A stretch of DNA of 64,000 nt from Planctomycetota bacterium (GTDB lineage Bacteria > Planctomycetota > UBA8742 > UBA2392). Position 1 is the stretch's first letter. Each line of letters starts with the position of its first letter. The stretch is from positions 496,001-560,000 of the forward strand of contig JAOSKM010000002.1 in assembly GCA_027493625.1 (NCBI GenBank). The letters are read 5' to 3'. Shown here in pieces: positions 48,708-58,373 of the stretch. The notes beneath the pieces were generated by a model. That model made no database searches. It was given only the letters and a program-made list of their open reading frames with translations, and was not told where the DNA came from. Made by a program: the position numbers and the translations under genes.

Positions 48708-49721
48708 TTAGAGTTCGCGGGACAGCACGAAGTCGGCGATCTCGTACAGCAGCTCGCGCATTTCGCCCTCCGGCAGCACGTCGAGGCCTTTCTTGGCCGC
48801 TGCCACGAACGCGTTGGCCCGGGCGGCCGCGTACTTGAAGCTGCCGGTCTGGTGCAGCAGCTCCATCAGCTCCGCGCGCTTGCCTTCGCTCGCGGCACTG
48901 AGCGCCTGCTTGCGGCCGGCCTCGTTCACGTGGGCCAGATGGTGGATCAGGGGCAGCGTGGGCTTGCCCTTCTCCACGTCGCTGCCAAGGGTTTTGCCGA
49001 CCAGCGATTCCTCGCCCAGCATGTCGAGCAGGTCGTCCATGATCTGGAAGGCGCGGCCGAGGTTCATGCCGTAGTCGTAGAAGGCGCGGCAGGTCATTTC
49101 GTCAGCGCCCGAGTAGTGGGCGCCCAGCGAGGCGCTGGTGGCGTAGAGCTCGGCAGTCTTGCCCTCGATGATCTCGAAGTACTTGGCCTCGCTCAGCTCA
49201 AAGTTGTTGCGGTTGTGCACCTGCATGATCTCGCCGAAGCAGGTGCGGGCCATGGCGCGGCTGAACTCGCGGGCGCCGACCGGCGTGCTGCATTCCAGGC
49301 TGATCTCGAAGGCGTGACTGAAGATGTGGTCGCCCAGCAGCACGCTGACCTCGTTGCCGGCCAGCGCGTTGATGCTGGCGCGTTTGCGGCGCAGCAGCGC
49401 GTCGTCGAGGATGTCGTCGTGCACCAGCGTGGCCGTGTGCAGCATCTCGGCCACCACGCCGAGGATGATGTGGTCGCGGCTTATGGTGCCGCAGGCCCGG
49501 CCGGCCAGCAGCAGCAGGGCGGGGCGCAGCTTTTTGCCGCTGTAGTCCTCGATGTACTCGAGCAGGTTGGCGATGTAGGCGTCGTCGCTGCTGAGCTCGG
49601 CCCTGTACATCTCCTCGACCTGCTTTAGCTCCGGCAGGATGGGCGCATACAGGCGCGTCAGGATGGCTTTGGCCGCCTGTGCTGCCGCATCCTGCGCCGG
49701 GGAGTTCTGCTCGGGACTCAT
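48708..49721 (-). CDS. Polyprenyl diphosphate synthase (IspB-like)
   Basis: A 337-residue trans-prenyltransferase that extends farnesyl-type diphosphates to make the side chain of the respiratory quinone. Both aspartate-rich motifs are visible: DDILDD (102-107) with RRKRASIN following, and FQIMDDLLDM (225-234). GKKLRPALLLL near residue 62 and GKT near 188 are also typical. The chain length of the product cannot be told from the sequence. It stands near nuoD/nuoE, which use the quinone. Confidence 0.92.
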   Translation of the reverse strand: MSPEQNSPAQDAAAQAAKAILTRLYAPILPELKQVEEMYRAELSSDDAYIANLLEYIEDYSGKKLRPALLLLAGRACGTISRDHIILGVVAEMLHTATLVHDDILDDALLRRKRASINALAGNEVSVLLGDHIFSHAFEISLECSTPVGAREFSRAMARTCFGEIMQVHNRNNFELSEAKYFEIIEGKTAELYATSASLGAHYSGADEMTCRAFYDYGMNLGRAFQIMDDLLDMLGEESLVGKTLGSDVEKGKPTLPLIHHLAHVNEAGRKQALSAASEGKRAELMELLHQTGSFKYAAARANAFVAAAKKGLDVLPEGEMRELLYEIADFVLSREL

Positions 49722-49782
49722 GACTGCCGCCTTCCAACGGGGTCAGGACGATAACACCGGGGGGCGGGGCCACAACGCGGGG

Positions 49783-50369
49783 TCAGCCTTGCTCGCGCTC
49801 GAGTTCTTCCAGCGTGTTCAGGTTGGCGAAGGTGCGCTCCAGGGGGCAAACTCGGCCAGTTCGGTCTCTTGCAGCACGCGGTGGGGCAGCGACTCCCAAC
49901 AGGGTACCACTCTGGACGCCCCGCTGGCCAAGGCTTTGCGCACGGTTTTGCGGGCGGCCGGCACGTCCAGCGCGGCCGCCAGGGGTTCGTCGTGGCCGCC
50001 GTGGCGGCACCAGGCGCAGCGGCATCTGCCGCCGATTGCATCGAGCAGGCGTTGCAGCAACGCGGCGGGCAGGTTCGGCAGGTCGCATGCGAGCACCAGC
50101 GCGCGCTCATGGCGGGTGGCTTCCAGCCCGGCGAGGATGCCGGCCAGCGGGCCGCGGCCTGCAAACTCCGGGGCGTCGGGCACGGCCCGCGTGCCGGCGG
50201 GCAACGGCAGGCTGCGCGTTCCGGAAGCGACCAGGACCTCGTCGGCCAGCGGCGCGACGAGGTCCCGGGTGTGTTCCAGCAGTGTTTTACCGCGCAGGAT
50301 GCGAAGCGGCTTTTCTCCCTGCATGCGGCTGGCCTGGCCGCCCGCCAGGATGATGGCGCAGACGCTCAC
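49783..50369 (-). CDS. mobA: Molybdenum cofactor guanylyltransferase (MobA), frameshifted
   Basis: Attaches GMP to molybdopterin. The N-terminus ILAGGQASRMQGEKPL is the nucleotidyltransferase signature, with ACDLPNLP near residue 93 and FAGRGPLAGILAGLE near 70. Near the end the frame breaks. Adding one C/G at the GGGGG run 49842-49846 gives EFAPLERTFANLNTLEEL, the conserved MobA ending, and 195 residues. The GTG start immediately follows the upstream stop, so it is translationally coupled to the chaperone gene. Confidence 0.88.
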
Positions 50370-53257
50370 CTACTCCTCGTTCCCTTCGGCGGGCTTGTTG
50401 TCTTCCGGCTTTTCCGGGCTGTACTGCACGATCTTGTGTTCGGCCAGTATCTCGGCCGGCGTGATCAGCTTGCGCACGGTGTCGCTGGTGGCGAGGTGGC
50501 GGCTGCGCCAGATCTCGGCCGGGGTGCTGCCCCACTGGCGTTCCTTCAGGCTGTCGGAGCTGAGGCGGCGCGGCACCACCTGGCGCTCGATGACGCGCGC
50601 CAGCAGGTATGCCCAGCGCTCGTGCTGCGGGCGGCGGAGGGGATCAGGGTTGAACTTCTCCGAGATCGGCTCGCTGACGCCCTCAGCGGGCTTGATGTCC
50701 TTGAGCCTTGAGATGAATGGCTGGTCGGGCGCCGTCGTGCTGGGGCTCGTGCTGAGCTTCAGCACATCGTTGTCGCTGTCGCTGAAAACGCCGGGGATGT
50801 CCATCTTGTCAGTAATGAACGGGGTCTGCTGCACTTCCAGGTGTTCCCCGTACTTCTGGCGGGCGCGCTCGATGGCCGCCGACCAGCCGTCCTTGAGGAT
50901 CTCGCGGCGCAGCTGCCGGATGGCCTCGACCGTGAGTTCGCGGGCGCGCAGCAGCTCGGCGATGGCGGCGACGGTTTCCGCGGCGTCGCCACGCCCCTGT
51001 GTGTACTTGGGCGTCTTGTCGCGCAGGCGCAGGATGATGTAGCCCTGGCCGGGCACGGCCATGATCTTGCTGGTGGCCCCGGCGGAGTTGGCGGGCTCTT
51101 CCAGGAACGACTTGGCGCCGTCGACGTTTTCAAGGTAGCTGAGGTTTTCGTCGGCGATCAGCTTCTCCCAGGTCAGGTTGCTGCCGCCGGGCACGACCTT
51201 GAGCTTGAGTCCGGCAATGATGCGGGAGATGTCCCAGTCGCGGGTGTCCGCTGCGTCCTTGGCCTGGTTGCGCTGGCGGGCCTGGTAGTCGGCGCGGATC
51301 AGTTCGGCCTGGTTGCGGTAGCCGTCGATTTCGTCCTGGGCCACGATGGCGTCGCGGTTTTCGCGGATGAAAGCGCCCAGCTCGACGGGGATCTCCACCA
51401 GCAGTTCGCGCAGCACGGTGCGGCGCAGGTCCAGGTCGCCCTCGCGGGCATTGCGGATCAGCAGCTCGTAACCTGCCAGCTTGCCGCGCAGGGCGGCGGC
51501 GAAGGTCTCGATGCGCGGGGTCTTTTCGTCGCGCAGGCTGATCTTTTCCTCGATGGCCCTGATCTCGAGTCGGAACTGCTCGAGTTTCGACTGCACCTCC
51601 TGCTCAGTCATCAGCTTGCCGTCCGGGGTGCGCTTTTCCTTCTCGAGCTGGAATTCCTCCAGCTCGGCGCGCTTGTCGTTCAGCTCGCGCTCGAGGGGGC
51701 GCATGCTGACGCGCGCCACGGAAAGCAGGCTTTCGATCTGCTCGCGGTCCAGGTTGGTGAGTTCGCGGGCGAACTCGTCCACCAGGCGCTCGACGGCCTT
51801 GGAATTGGCCTGGGCGTCCGCGCCTTCAGCCTGCGCGTCGAGCTGGTTGCCGATGCCGCGCAGCTTGCTGTGCAGCTGGGTCTCCATGCTGCCGAAGCGG
51901 TTGCGCAGGTCCTCGGCGTAACTGCGCCTGGCTTCCCATACCGCTTCTTCCTTGCGGATCACGTCGATCTCGGCACTGATCTGGCGCTGCTTCTTGCTCT
52001 TTTCCTCGCTCACGAAACGCTGGAAGCCCGCGATCGCGGCCTGGGCCGCCTGCAGCGAGCCCTTGCGCATCAGCGCCTGCTGCAGGTCCACCTCGGATTC
52101 GTAGAAGCTGCGGAATTTCAGCATCTCGGCGCGGCGGTCGTCCTTGAACTTCTTGATCTCGGCGTCGCCCCAGTCCTTGGTGAGCTCGCGGTTCTCCAGG
52201 TCGTAGCGGTTGAACTCTTTCTCCAGCCGCTCCTCGATTGTCTGCTTGTCGGCGTCGGAAACCTGGAACATTTCCTCACGCACGGCCCGGTAGATCAGCT
52301 CAAGCAGCTCTTTCTCGAAGGGCACCGCCCCGGCGGACACCATTTCGTCAGGATAGGCGCGGATCACGTCGAAGCCGAACGAGGCGTCGGCGCTCAGGTG
52401 GCGAGTCCTGTTCTTGTCGTACGCCTCTTCCATGCGGTCGTAACCGAACGCCGGCGACGCCACGCCGAAGCCGCCCACCAGCCGGGCCGAGCGCGTGCGG
52501 AAATTCTCGCGCCGCACGTCCTGGCGGGCCTGCTCCAGGAAATAGTCGACCTTCAGCCGCGCGTACTCGGCCTTCACTTCCTCATTGTTGCCCTCGGCGA
52601 TGCGGGCAACCTGGGCCAGGCGGGCGCGCTCATCGGCCACCAGCGACTCCACGTAGTCGCGCACCATGAACGCTTCCTTGAAGGTGGGCAGCAGCTCGGA
52701 CAGCGGGTTGCCGAACGACTCTTCGAACTTCTTCGTCAGGTCGCGCCCGTCGAACTTGTCGATGTCCTGGCGGGCCTCGTTCATCAGCGCGGTGATCACG
52801 CGACCGATGTAGGGGGTGCCGCGCTCGGCAATGCCGGCCTCGCGGGCACGCTTTGCCAGCACCAGGTGACACCACACATGCTGGTCCTGGTAGGCGGGCC
52901 AGATCTCCAGCAGGCTGGCGTCCACGGGGCGCTGGGCGTTGTAGGGCCAGTCGTGGCCGTACTGTTCCTGCACCGCGAGAGTCGGGACGCGGGCGTAGAT
53001 GTACTCGGGTGCATCGGGGGAGTTGGGGGCGACGCACGGTCAAGGCCCATGATCAGGCCCAGCGCGCGCTTCTTGCGGTTGAATTCGACCATGCGGATGG
53101 CCTGGCCGTCGAGAGTACCCTGGTCCGCGGGTGGGGCTTTGCCGGACTGACCGAAAATGGTGATCATGGCGCCAGTCACGGTGAACATGGCCGCCAGGAT
53201 GACAACCAGGGTGACCATGAAGATCTTCTGGCCGCGCGTGTAGTTCTCAAGAGCCAC
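50370..53257 (-). CDS. PpiD/SurA-like membrane-anchored periplasmic protein, frameshifted
   Basis: About 962 residues. A GTG start at 53257 (GAGGGA upstream) gives an N-terminal membrane anchor (MVTLVVILAAMFTVTGAMITIFG), then FNRKKRALGLIMGLD, as in SurA_N-type proteins. The frame breaks at GGGGG 53025-53029; one added C/G yields SPPNSPDAPEYIYARVPTLAVQEQYG. The centre (about 330-560) is a long Glu/Arg coiled coil. The C-terminal part (ILRLRDKTPKYTQ, AIERARQKYGEHLEVQQTPF) resembles the end of PpiD. I see no recognisable peptidyl-prolyl isomerase domain, so the role as an outer-membrane chaperone is tentative. Confidence 0.7.
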
Positions 53258-53330
53258 TGATTCGTCCCTCAACAGCCTCGGAAATCGAACGCGGCAGGAT
53301 AGCAGCGGCCGGCCGGGGGGCAATGACAGG

Positions 53331-53357
53331 GGATTTTGGATTTTAGATTTTGGATTG
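53331..53357. repeat. A/T-rich dispersed repeat (same unit as 46533)
   Basis: GGATTTTGGATTTTAGATTT followed by TGGATT, the same unit as the left arm of the 46533-46773 element. It lies in the ~300-base gap 53258-53554 between the chaperone and nadE. No inverted partner was found nearby; the rest of the gap shows no gene. Confidence 0.5.
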
Positions 53358-53554
53358 TGGGTACTGCATGACCACCACCCCCGTGGCAGGCTCACGTTCA
53401 ATGGTTCACTGTCTACCATTACCGCCTGTAGCCGCAGTTACCGTCAACAGTCGACCGAAAACCGTCGACTCCAAAGCCGCAATCTGGCGCCGGTGGTCAT
53501 GCAGTCTGTGGATTGGGTGGACGTGCCGCGGAGCCACCGCAAAGGTCAAAAAAA

Positions 53555-55162
53555 CTACAGCCGCTTGGCCACCGGGATGCGGCGCCCGGCGCCGAAGGCA
53601 TCTTTGCTGATGCGCAGCACAATGGGGGCCTGGCGCCGCTTGTATTCGGCGATTTCGACCATGCGCACGATTTTACGGCACAGGGCCGGGTCCAGCCCGC
53701 GGCGTTCCATCTCGGCCAGGTCGGCGTGGTCGTCGAGGTAGGCCTGCAGGATCGCGTCCAGCACCGGGTAGGGGGGCAGTGAGTCCTGGTCTGTCTGGTC
53801 GGGGCGCAGCTCGGCGCTGGGGGCCTTGGTGTGGACAGCCTCCGGGATCTCGGGGAAGCGCCGCGACAGCTCATAGACCCGGGTCTTGGGTACGTCGCCG
53901 ATCACCTCCAGGGCGCCGCACATGTCGCCGTACAGGGTGCTGTAGCCCACCGCGAGCTCACTGCGGTTGCCGGTGGCCAGCAACAGGCTGCCGTCGGCGT
54001 TGCTGCGGGTCATCAGCACCACGCCGCGCAGGCGGGCCTGGGCGTTTTCCTCGGGAAGGCCACCGGGAAAGCCTGCCAGCTTGCGCTGGATTTCGAAGGC
54101 TTCATCGATGTCGATCACTTCAAAGCCGCAACCGAGCTTGCCTGCCAGCTCGCGGCTGTGCTCAACGCTGCCGCTGCTGGAGTAACGGGTGGGCATGCTG
54201 ATGGCATGCACGTTTTCCGGCCCCAGCGCGCGGGCCGCCAGGCAGGTCACCAGCGCGCTGTCGATGCCGCCCGACAGGCCGATCAGTGCCTTCCTGAAGC
54301 CGGTCTTCCGGAAGTAATCCCGGATGCCGAGCACCAGGGCGTCGATCTCGTCGGCCAGGTCGTCTTCACGCCAGCCTGCAGGCCGGGACGGCTCGGCCAG
54401 GTCCAGCACGGTTGCCTGCTCCTGAAACAGGGGCAGGCGCGCCAGCACGGCGCCGCCGCCGGAAACCGCGAGGCTGGCGCCGTCGAACACCAGGTCGTCG
54501 TTGGCGCCGACCTGGTTGACCAGCACCGTGCTCAGGCCGGTGCGCTTTGCCACAGACTTGACCAGCTCTTCCCGCAGTCGGTGTTTGCCGGTGCCCCAGG
54601 GCGATGCGCTGATGTTGACCAGCAGCTCGGCCTGGTGCCGCAGGCAGGCCAGCGCCGGGTCGGCTTCGTAGGGGATGCGACCCAGCAGCCCGGAGTCGGT
54701 CCAGATATCCTCGCAGATCAGCAGCCCGATGCGACGGCCGCGGAACACGGCGACGCACGGGGCGGGGTCCGGCTCGAAATAGCGGCGCTCATCGAACACG
54801 TCGTAGGTGGGCAGCAGCGCCTTGTGCTTGGTGGCGATCAGCTCGCCTTTGTCGCACAGCACGGCCGAGTTGTGCAGCGGCTTGCCCCAGTCATTGGGGT
54901 TGGTGGTGACCAGTCCGAACAGCAGGCCGCACTTGAGCTCGGCGGAAAGTTTCAGCAGGCGCTGCTGCGCGGCCTCATTGGCGGAGACGAAGTCGGGGTA
55001 GTGCATCAGGTCATGGGGCGGATAGCCCGAGACCGCGAGTTCCGGCGCGATGCACAGCTCGGCGCCGCGGCTTACGCAATCCCGCACCGCGCGCTCGATG
55101 GCGGCCAGGTTGCCGTCAAAGTCGGCAATGGTCGGGTTCAATTGCAGCAGGCCGAGCTTCAT
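53555..55162 (-). CDS. nadE: Glutamine-dependent NAD+ synthetase (NadE)
   Basis: A 535-residue, two-domain enzyme that amidates nicotinic acid adenine dinucleotide. The N-terminal nitrilase-like glutaminase domain has APELAVSGYPP (Glu), a Lys near 115 and CEDIWTD (catalytic Cys near 152). The C-terminal synthetase domain has the ATP-pyrophosphatase loop GLSGGIDSA near 295 and SMPTRYSSSGS near 325. Start ATG and length fit the family. It is divergent from the small gene at 55207, 44 bases away. Confidence 0.95.
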   Translation of the reverse strand: MKLGLLQLNPTIADFDGNLAAIERAVRDCVSRGAELCIAPELAVSGYPPHDLMHYPDFVSANEAAQQRLLKLSAELKCGLLFGLVTTNPNDWGKPLHNSAVLCDKGELIATKHKALLPTYDVFDERRYFEPDPAPCVAVFRGRRIGLLICEDIWTDSGLLGRIPYEADPALACLRHQAELLVNISASPWGTGKHRLREELVKSVAKRTGLSTVLVNQVGANDDLVFDGASLAVSGGGAVLARLPLFQEQATVLDLAEPSRPAGWREDDLADEIDALVLGIRDYFRKTGFRKALIGLSGGIDSALVTCLAARALGPENVHAISMPTRYSSSGSVEHSRELAGKLGCGFEVIDIDEAFEIQRKLAGFPGGLPEENAQARLRGVVLMTRSNADGSLLLATGNRSELAVGYSTLYGDMCGALEVIGDVPKTRVYELSRRFPEIPEAVHTKAPSAELRPDQTDQDSLPPYPVLDAILQAYLDDHADLAEMERRGLDPALCRKIVRMVEIAEYKRRQAPIVLRISKDAFGAGRRIPVAKRL

Positions 55163-55206
55163 GATGCTAACGTGGGTTCTGGTTCGACAGCCAAGGAGTC
55201 GTCATC

Positions 55207-55608
55207 GTGATCGGATATTACCCTATCAACCCGGCCGGGAGCAGTGTTGAGGAAGATGCTTTCGGGCCGCGCTTCTTCAGGACCCACTTCTTTGACCGCA
55301 TGCGCCAGGTATGCGGCGTGGATGATAGCACCCCGGTGCTGGAGATCATGCTGACCTCCGGCCAGGTGCTGGACATCTCGCATATCATCGAGCTGAAACA
55401 GGACTACATGCTGGTGTCGGCCTTCGTGGACACGCGCGACTGCACCAACACCTACCAGGCCTACATCCGCTACATGACCATCTACCGCATCAACGTGCTG
55501 GTGCGCCCCCAGTGAAGAGCGCGCCATCGGATTCAATCCGCACGAGCCGGAGGACAACGGCCAGCAAGCCGCTAAAAAGAAGCCCTCAAAGAAGGTGACC
55601 AGAAAGTA
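55207..55608 (+). CDS. Conserved hypothetical protein, probable frameshift near C-terminus
   Basis: The GTG start has AAGGAG 8 bases upstream. The frame gives 102 residues ending LVRPQ at 55515. Removing one C from the run 55506-55510 extends it through SEERAIGFNPHEPEDNGQQ and a Lys-rich tail (AAKKKPSKKVTRK) to 55608, about 133 residues. Both the length and the charged tail look natural. No domain was recognised; the body reads like a small beta-rich protein. It is the only rightward gene of this stretch. Confidence 0.6.
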
Positions 55609-55625
55609 GCGCCGTGGGTAGGACG

Positions 55626-56468
55626 CTATTTTTCCAGGTCGAGCCAGCCTTTCACCGGCCGACGGTCGATGCTGATCTCAATCTGTGTGCCGTCGCGACC
55701 TTCCCGGCCGCCTTTCAGGCTGAAGCTGCTGATCATGCCGGCCGGGCGGTCGAACCGCAGCTCACCGGAAAACACCAGCACCGCTGCGGCGTCCTGCAGC
55801 TCGCCGCTGATACGCCATTCCAGTGAAATCTCGGCCTCGGTGGGCGTGACCCGGCTTAGCTGGCAGGTCAGCTTGTTCTTCTCGATCTTGAACCGCATGG
55901 CCTCGATGAACGCGTTCAGGCCGCCGAGCCGGTTGCCTTCCAGTTGCCAGTAGTCGCCCTCGCGGACCGGGTCCAGCGGCAGCAGGCCGGTATCGAAGCC
56001 CTCGATCAGGAAGTTGGCGCCGCGGACGTCCGCCTCACCGGCGATGCGTCTGGCCTCGACGCCGCCGGCTTTCTGGGTCAGCTCCAGCACGCTTCCGTCA
56101 AGCGCACCCCGGGCCTCTTCGCCCTTGCCGTAGCCGTGGGTGAGTCGGGTGAAGCTGGATTCCCAGCTGCGCCTCACGCTCAGCAGGCGGCCGGCGTCGT
56201 CAACGCGCAACACCTCGGTGAGCGTGGTTTCTTCGGACTCGGTCAGGTAGCGCTCGGCTTCGGTGAGTTCCTCGACGCGCAGTTTGCGGGTGGTACGGAA
56301 CAGGTCGCCGGCCTTGTTCTGCGGGCGCAGCGTGACCGACGGCCGTGCGCGAGGCGTGTTGTCGGGAGGCGCGGCGCCGGTGTCAGCGCTGCCGCCCGCG
56401 CGCGGGTTCCCGCACGCGGAGAGCAGCACCAATGCAAAACCCAACATGAAACACAAAAGGTGGCGCAA
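55626..56468 (-). CDS. Predicted lipoprotein
   Basis: A 280-residue lipoprotein of unknown function. The lipobox is LLSAC followed by GNPRAGG; a TTG start at 56468 with GGGGGAG upstream gives the 18-residue signal sequence; an ATG inside the signal is possible. After a Pro/Ala-rich spacer it forms a beta-rich domain with repeated EVxRxD-type strands, as in proteins that report on substrate scale or stress. No named family was recognised. Confidence 0.65.
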   Translation of the reverse strand: MRHLLCFMLGFALVLLSACGNPRAGGSADTGAAPPDNTPRARPSVTLRPQNKAGDLFRTTRKLRVEELTEAERYLTESEETTLTEVLRVDDAGRLLSVRRSWESSFTRLTHGYGKGEEARGALDGSVLELTQKAGGVEARRIAGEADVRGANFLIEGFDTGLLPLDPVREGDYWQLEGNRLGGLNAFIEAMRFKIEKNKLTCQLSRVTPTEAEISLEWRISGELQDAAAVLVFSGELRFDRPAGMISSFSLKGGREGRDGTQIEISIDRRPVKGWLDLEK

Positions 56469-56563
56469 GCGGACTCCCCCTCGCGATTCCAGACTTCGCG
56501 TCACACAAGCTGCCACGCAATCACGCTGCGGGGAACCGTGAGATGCTGAATTTTGAGTTCCGC

Positions 56564-57907
56564 TCAGCGCGCGCTGATCTGTACGCCGTCCACCAGCAGC
56601 CAGGGCAGGTAACGGCCGCCGACCCACTCGCGCTCTTTGCTGATGCCGATGATGGCTGACTTCAGCAGGTCGAAGGTGTTCACGTTCAGCGCGCAGTTCT
56701 TGACGCGCCCGACCCGCTTGCCGCCGTCCACCAGGAAGCCCAGCGAAATGTTGCCGCTGACCTGGCCGGCCAGGAAGTTGCTGGTGAAGGTGCCGAGCAG
56801 CTGGCTGATGTACAGGCCGCCCTGGGCCCTGGCCATCAGCTCGGACAGCGGGTCGTTGCCGCCGGCCATCACCAGATTGTGCATGCCCGGCGAAGGCTGG
56901 CTGGAGACGCTGCGCTGCGCGTTGCCGGTGGGCTGGTGGCCGCAGCGCTTGGCCGTGGACAGCGTGTGCATGAAGCCGTTCAGCATGCCCTTCTCGATGA
57001 ACGCGCGTTTCTGGGTGGGTACGCCCTCGCCATCGTAGAGGCCGCCGCCGGGGCCGTCCTGGTGGAAGGGGTCGTCCACCAGCGTGAGGCGCTCATCGAA
57101 CAGCTTTTCGCCCAGCGATTCGACGAAGCGGCTGGTCTTCTTCTCGATGGTGGTGCCGTTCACGGACACGCCGATCGGCATCAGGATGTCGCCCAGCGCC
57201 GAGGGCGCTAACAGCACGGGGTATTTGCCCTTGGCAAACGGCGCGTTTCTGCGCGCGATCTGGAATTCCTCGGCCGCGTCCCTGGCTTCCTCGAGGATCT
57301 TGTCTTCGGGAATCACTTCGTTGGCCATGCCGAAGCGGTAGTTCTGGACGAAGTTGCCTTCCTCGGCCAGGCGCAGCGACACGAAGAACGAGAAGCTGCT
57401 CTCCTGCTCAAGGCAGTCCTGGCCGTTGCTGGTGACAATGCGGGCCTTGCCCACGCCGCCGCCCACGGAGCAATCGACAAGGGCCTCGGCGTCAACCGCC
57501 TTTACGGTTTCCTTGACGTGGTTGCAGATGGCGACCAGCTTGTCCGGGTTCAACTCGGCGCAGCCGGGGTCGTAGGGCCGGGTGTGCGGGCTGACGGCCT
57601 CACCGGCGAACTCGTAGTCGTAGAGCTTGCCGTAAGGCGCCATGCGAATCGCGGCATTGGCGACGTAATCCAGCTCGTCGGGCTTGCTGCTGTAGCTGAA
57701 GCCGATCTTGCCGTTCTTGACGGCGCGGATGCTGACGCCCGAGTTCTGTCCCTGGCGGATTTCGCTGAGCCGGTCGTTCTCGAAGCTCACGTTCAGCGAG
57801 CGACCCTCGGCCTGGTACATCTCGAACGCCTCGGCCATGGTGCCGAGCTTGGAGGTGAAGCGGCCCACCGAAGAGGTCTCGTCAACTCGATTCGTAGTCT
57901 CTTTCAT
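56564..57907 (-). CDS. pmbA: PmbA/TldE, partner of the TldD protease
   Basis: A 447-residue TldE-type subunit. The TldD/TldE complex is a metalloprotease that processes modified peptides and degrades unstructured ones; TldE has no active site and completes the chamber. The frame shows the family ending (GNISLGFLVDGGKRVGRVK) and the GVPTQKRAFIEKGMLNGFMH segment near 300. Start ATG 57907 has GGGAGG 6 bases upstream. It follows tldD on the same strand, but with another gene between them. Confidence 0.92.
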   Translation of the reverse strand: MKETTNRVDETSSVGRFTSKLGTMAEAFEMYQAEGRSLNVSFENDRLSEIRQGQNSGVSIRAVKNGKIGFSYSSKPDELDYVANAAIRMAPYGKLYDYEFAGEAVSPHTRPYDPGCAELNPDKLVAICNHVKETVKAVDAEALVDCSVGGGVGKARIVTSNGQDCLEQESSFSFFVSLRLAEEGNFVQNYRFGMANEVIPEDKILEEARDAAEEFQIARRNAPFAKGKYPVLLAPSALGDILMPIGVSVNGTTIEKKTSRFVESLGEKLFDERLTLVDDPFHQDGPGGGLYDGEGVPTQKRAFIEKGMLNGFMHTLSTAKRCGHQPTGNAQRSVSSQPSPGMHNLVMAGGNDPLSELMARAQGGLYISQLLGTFTSNFLAGQVSGNISLGFLVDGGKRVGRVKNCALNVNTFDLLKSAIIGISKEREWVGGRYLPWLLVDGVQISAR

Positions 57908-57960
57908 GTTTCGCCTCCCGTGGGCCGTGCGTCGTGGTTCGTGGATCGATGGCATGGCTG

Positions 57961-58338
57961 TCAGGCCTGGCCCGACAGCTTCAGATTCAGCGACCGCTTC
58001 AACCCGTTGATCAACTTTGCCACGCGTTCAGCCAGTTGCACCACTTCCTTGGCTTGCGTTCCGTCCAGATAACCGAGCCGCTCTGCAATCAGTAACTGCG
58101 TTTGCACTTCCATCAGACTGCCATAGCTGATACCGAGGAAGCGCAGAAACTCCTGGGTACTGTTTCGCCCCTGGCCTTCCGCGACGTTTGAAGGGATGGA
58201 AACCGCGGCCCTTCGAATCTGGCTGGTCAGTCCGTAGAGTTCTTCCTTCGGCCAGCTGCGAGTCGCCCGATAGACCTCCGCCACCAGGTCCATGGACACC
58301 TTCCAGACATCCAGTTCGCGAACATTGAGTTCAGCCAT
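57961..58338 (-). CDS. Four-helix-bundle protein (S23/23S IVS-type family)
   Basis: A 125-residue protein with the family pattern LDVWKVSMDLVAEVYRAT, EELYGLTSQIRRAAVSIPSNVAEGQGR and EFLRFLGISYGSLMEVQTQL. This small bundle is known from inserts in 23S rRNA genes and from many unlinked loci; function unresolved. The start ATG 58338 begins MAELNVRELDVW. It stands between tldD and pmbA, on the same strand and without disturbing either. A moved copy is likely, since tldD and pmbA are usually adjacent where linked. Confidence 0.85.
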   Translation of the reverse strand: MAELNVRELDVWKVSMDLVAEVYRATRSWPKEELYGLTSQIRRAAVSIPSNVAEGQGRNSTQEFLRFLGISYGSLMEVQTQLLIAERLGYLDGTQAKEVVQLAERVAKLINGLKRSLNLKLSGQA

Positions 58339-58373
58339 GCCCCGTCTCTCGTGATTCCCAATCGATGCACTGC

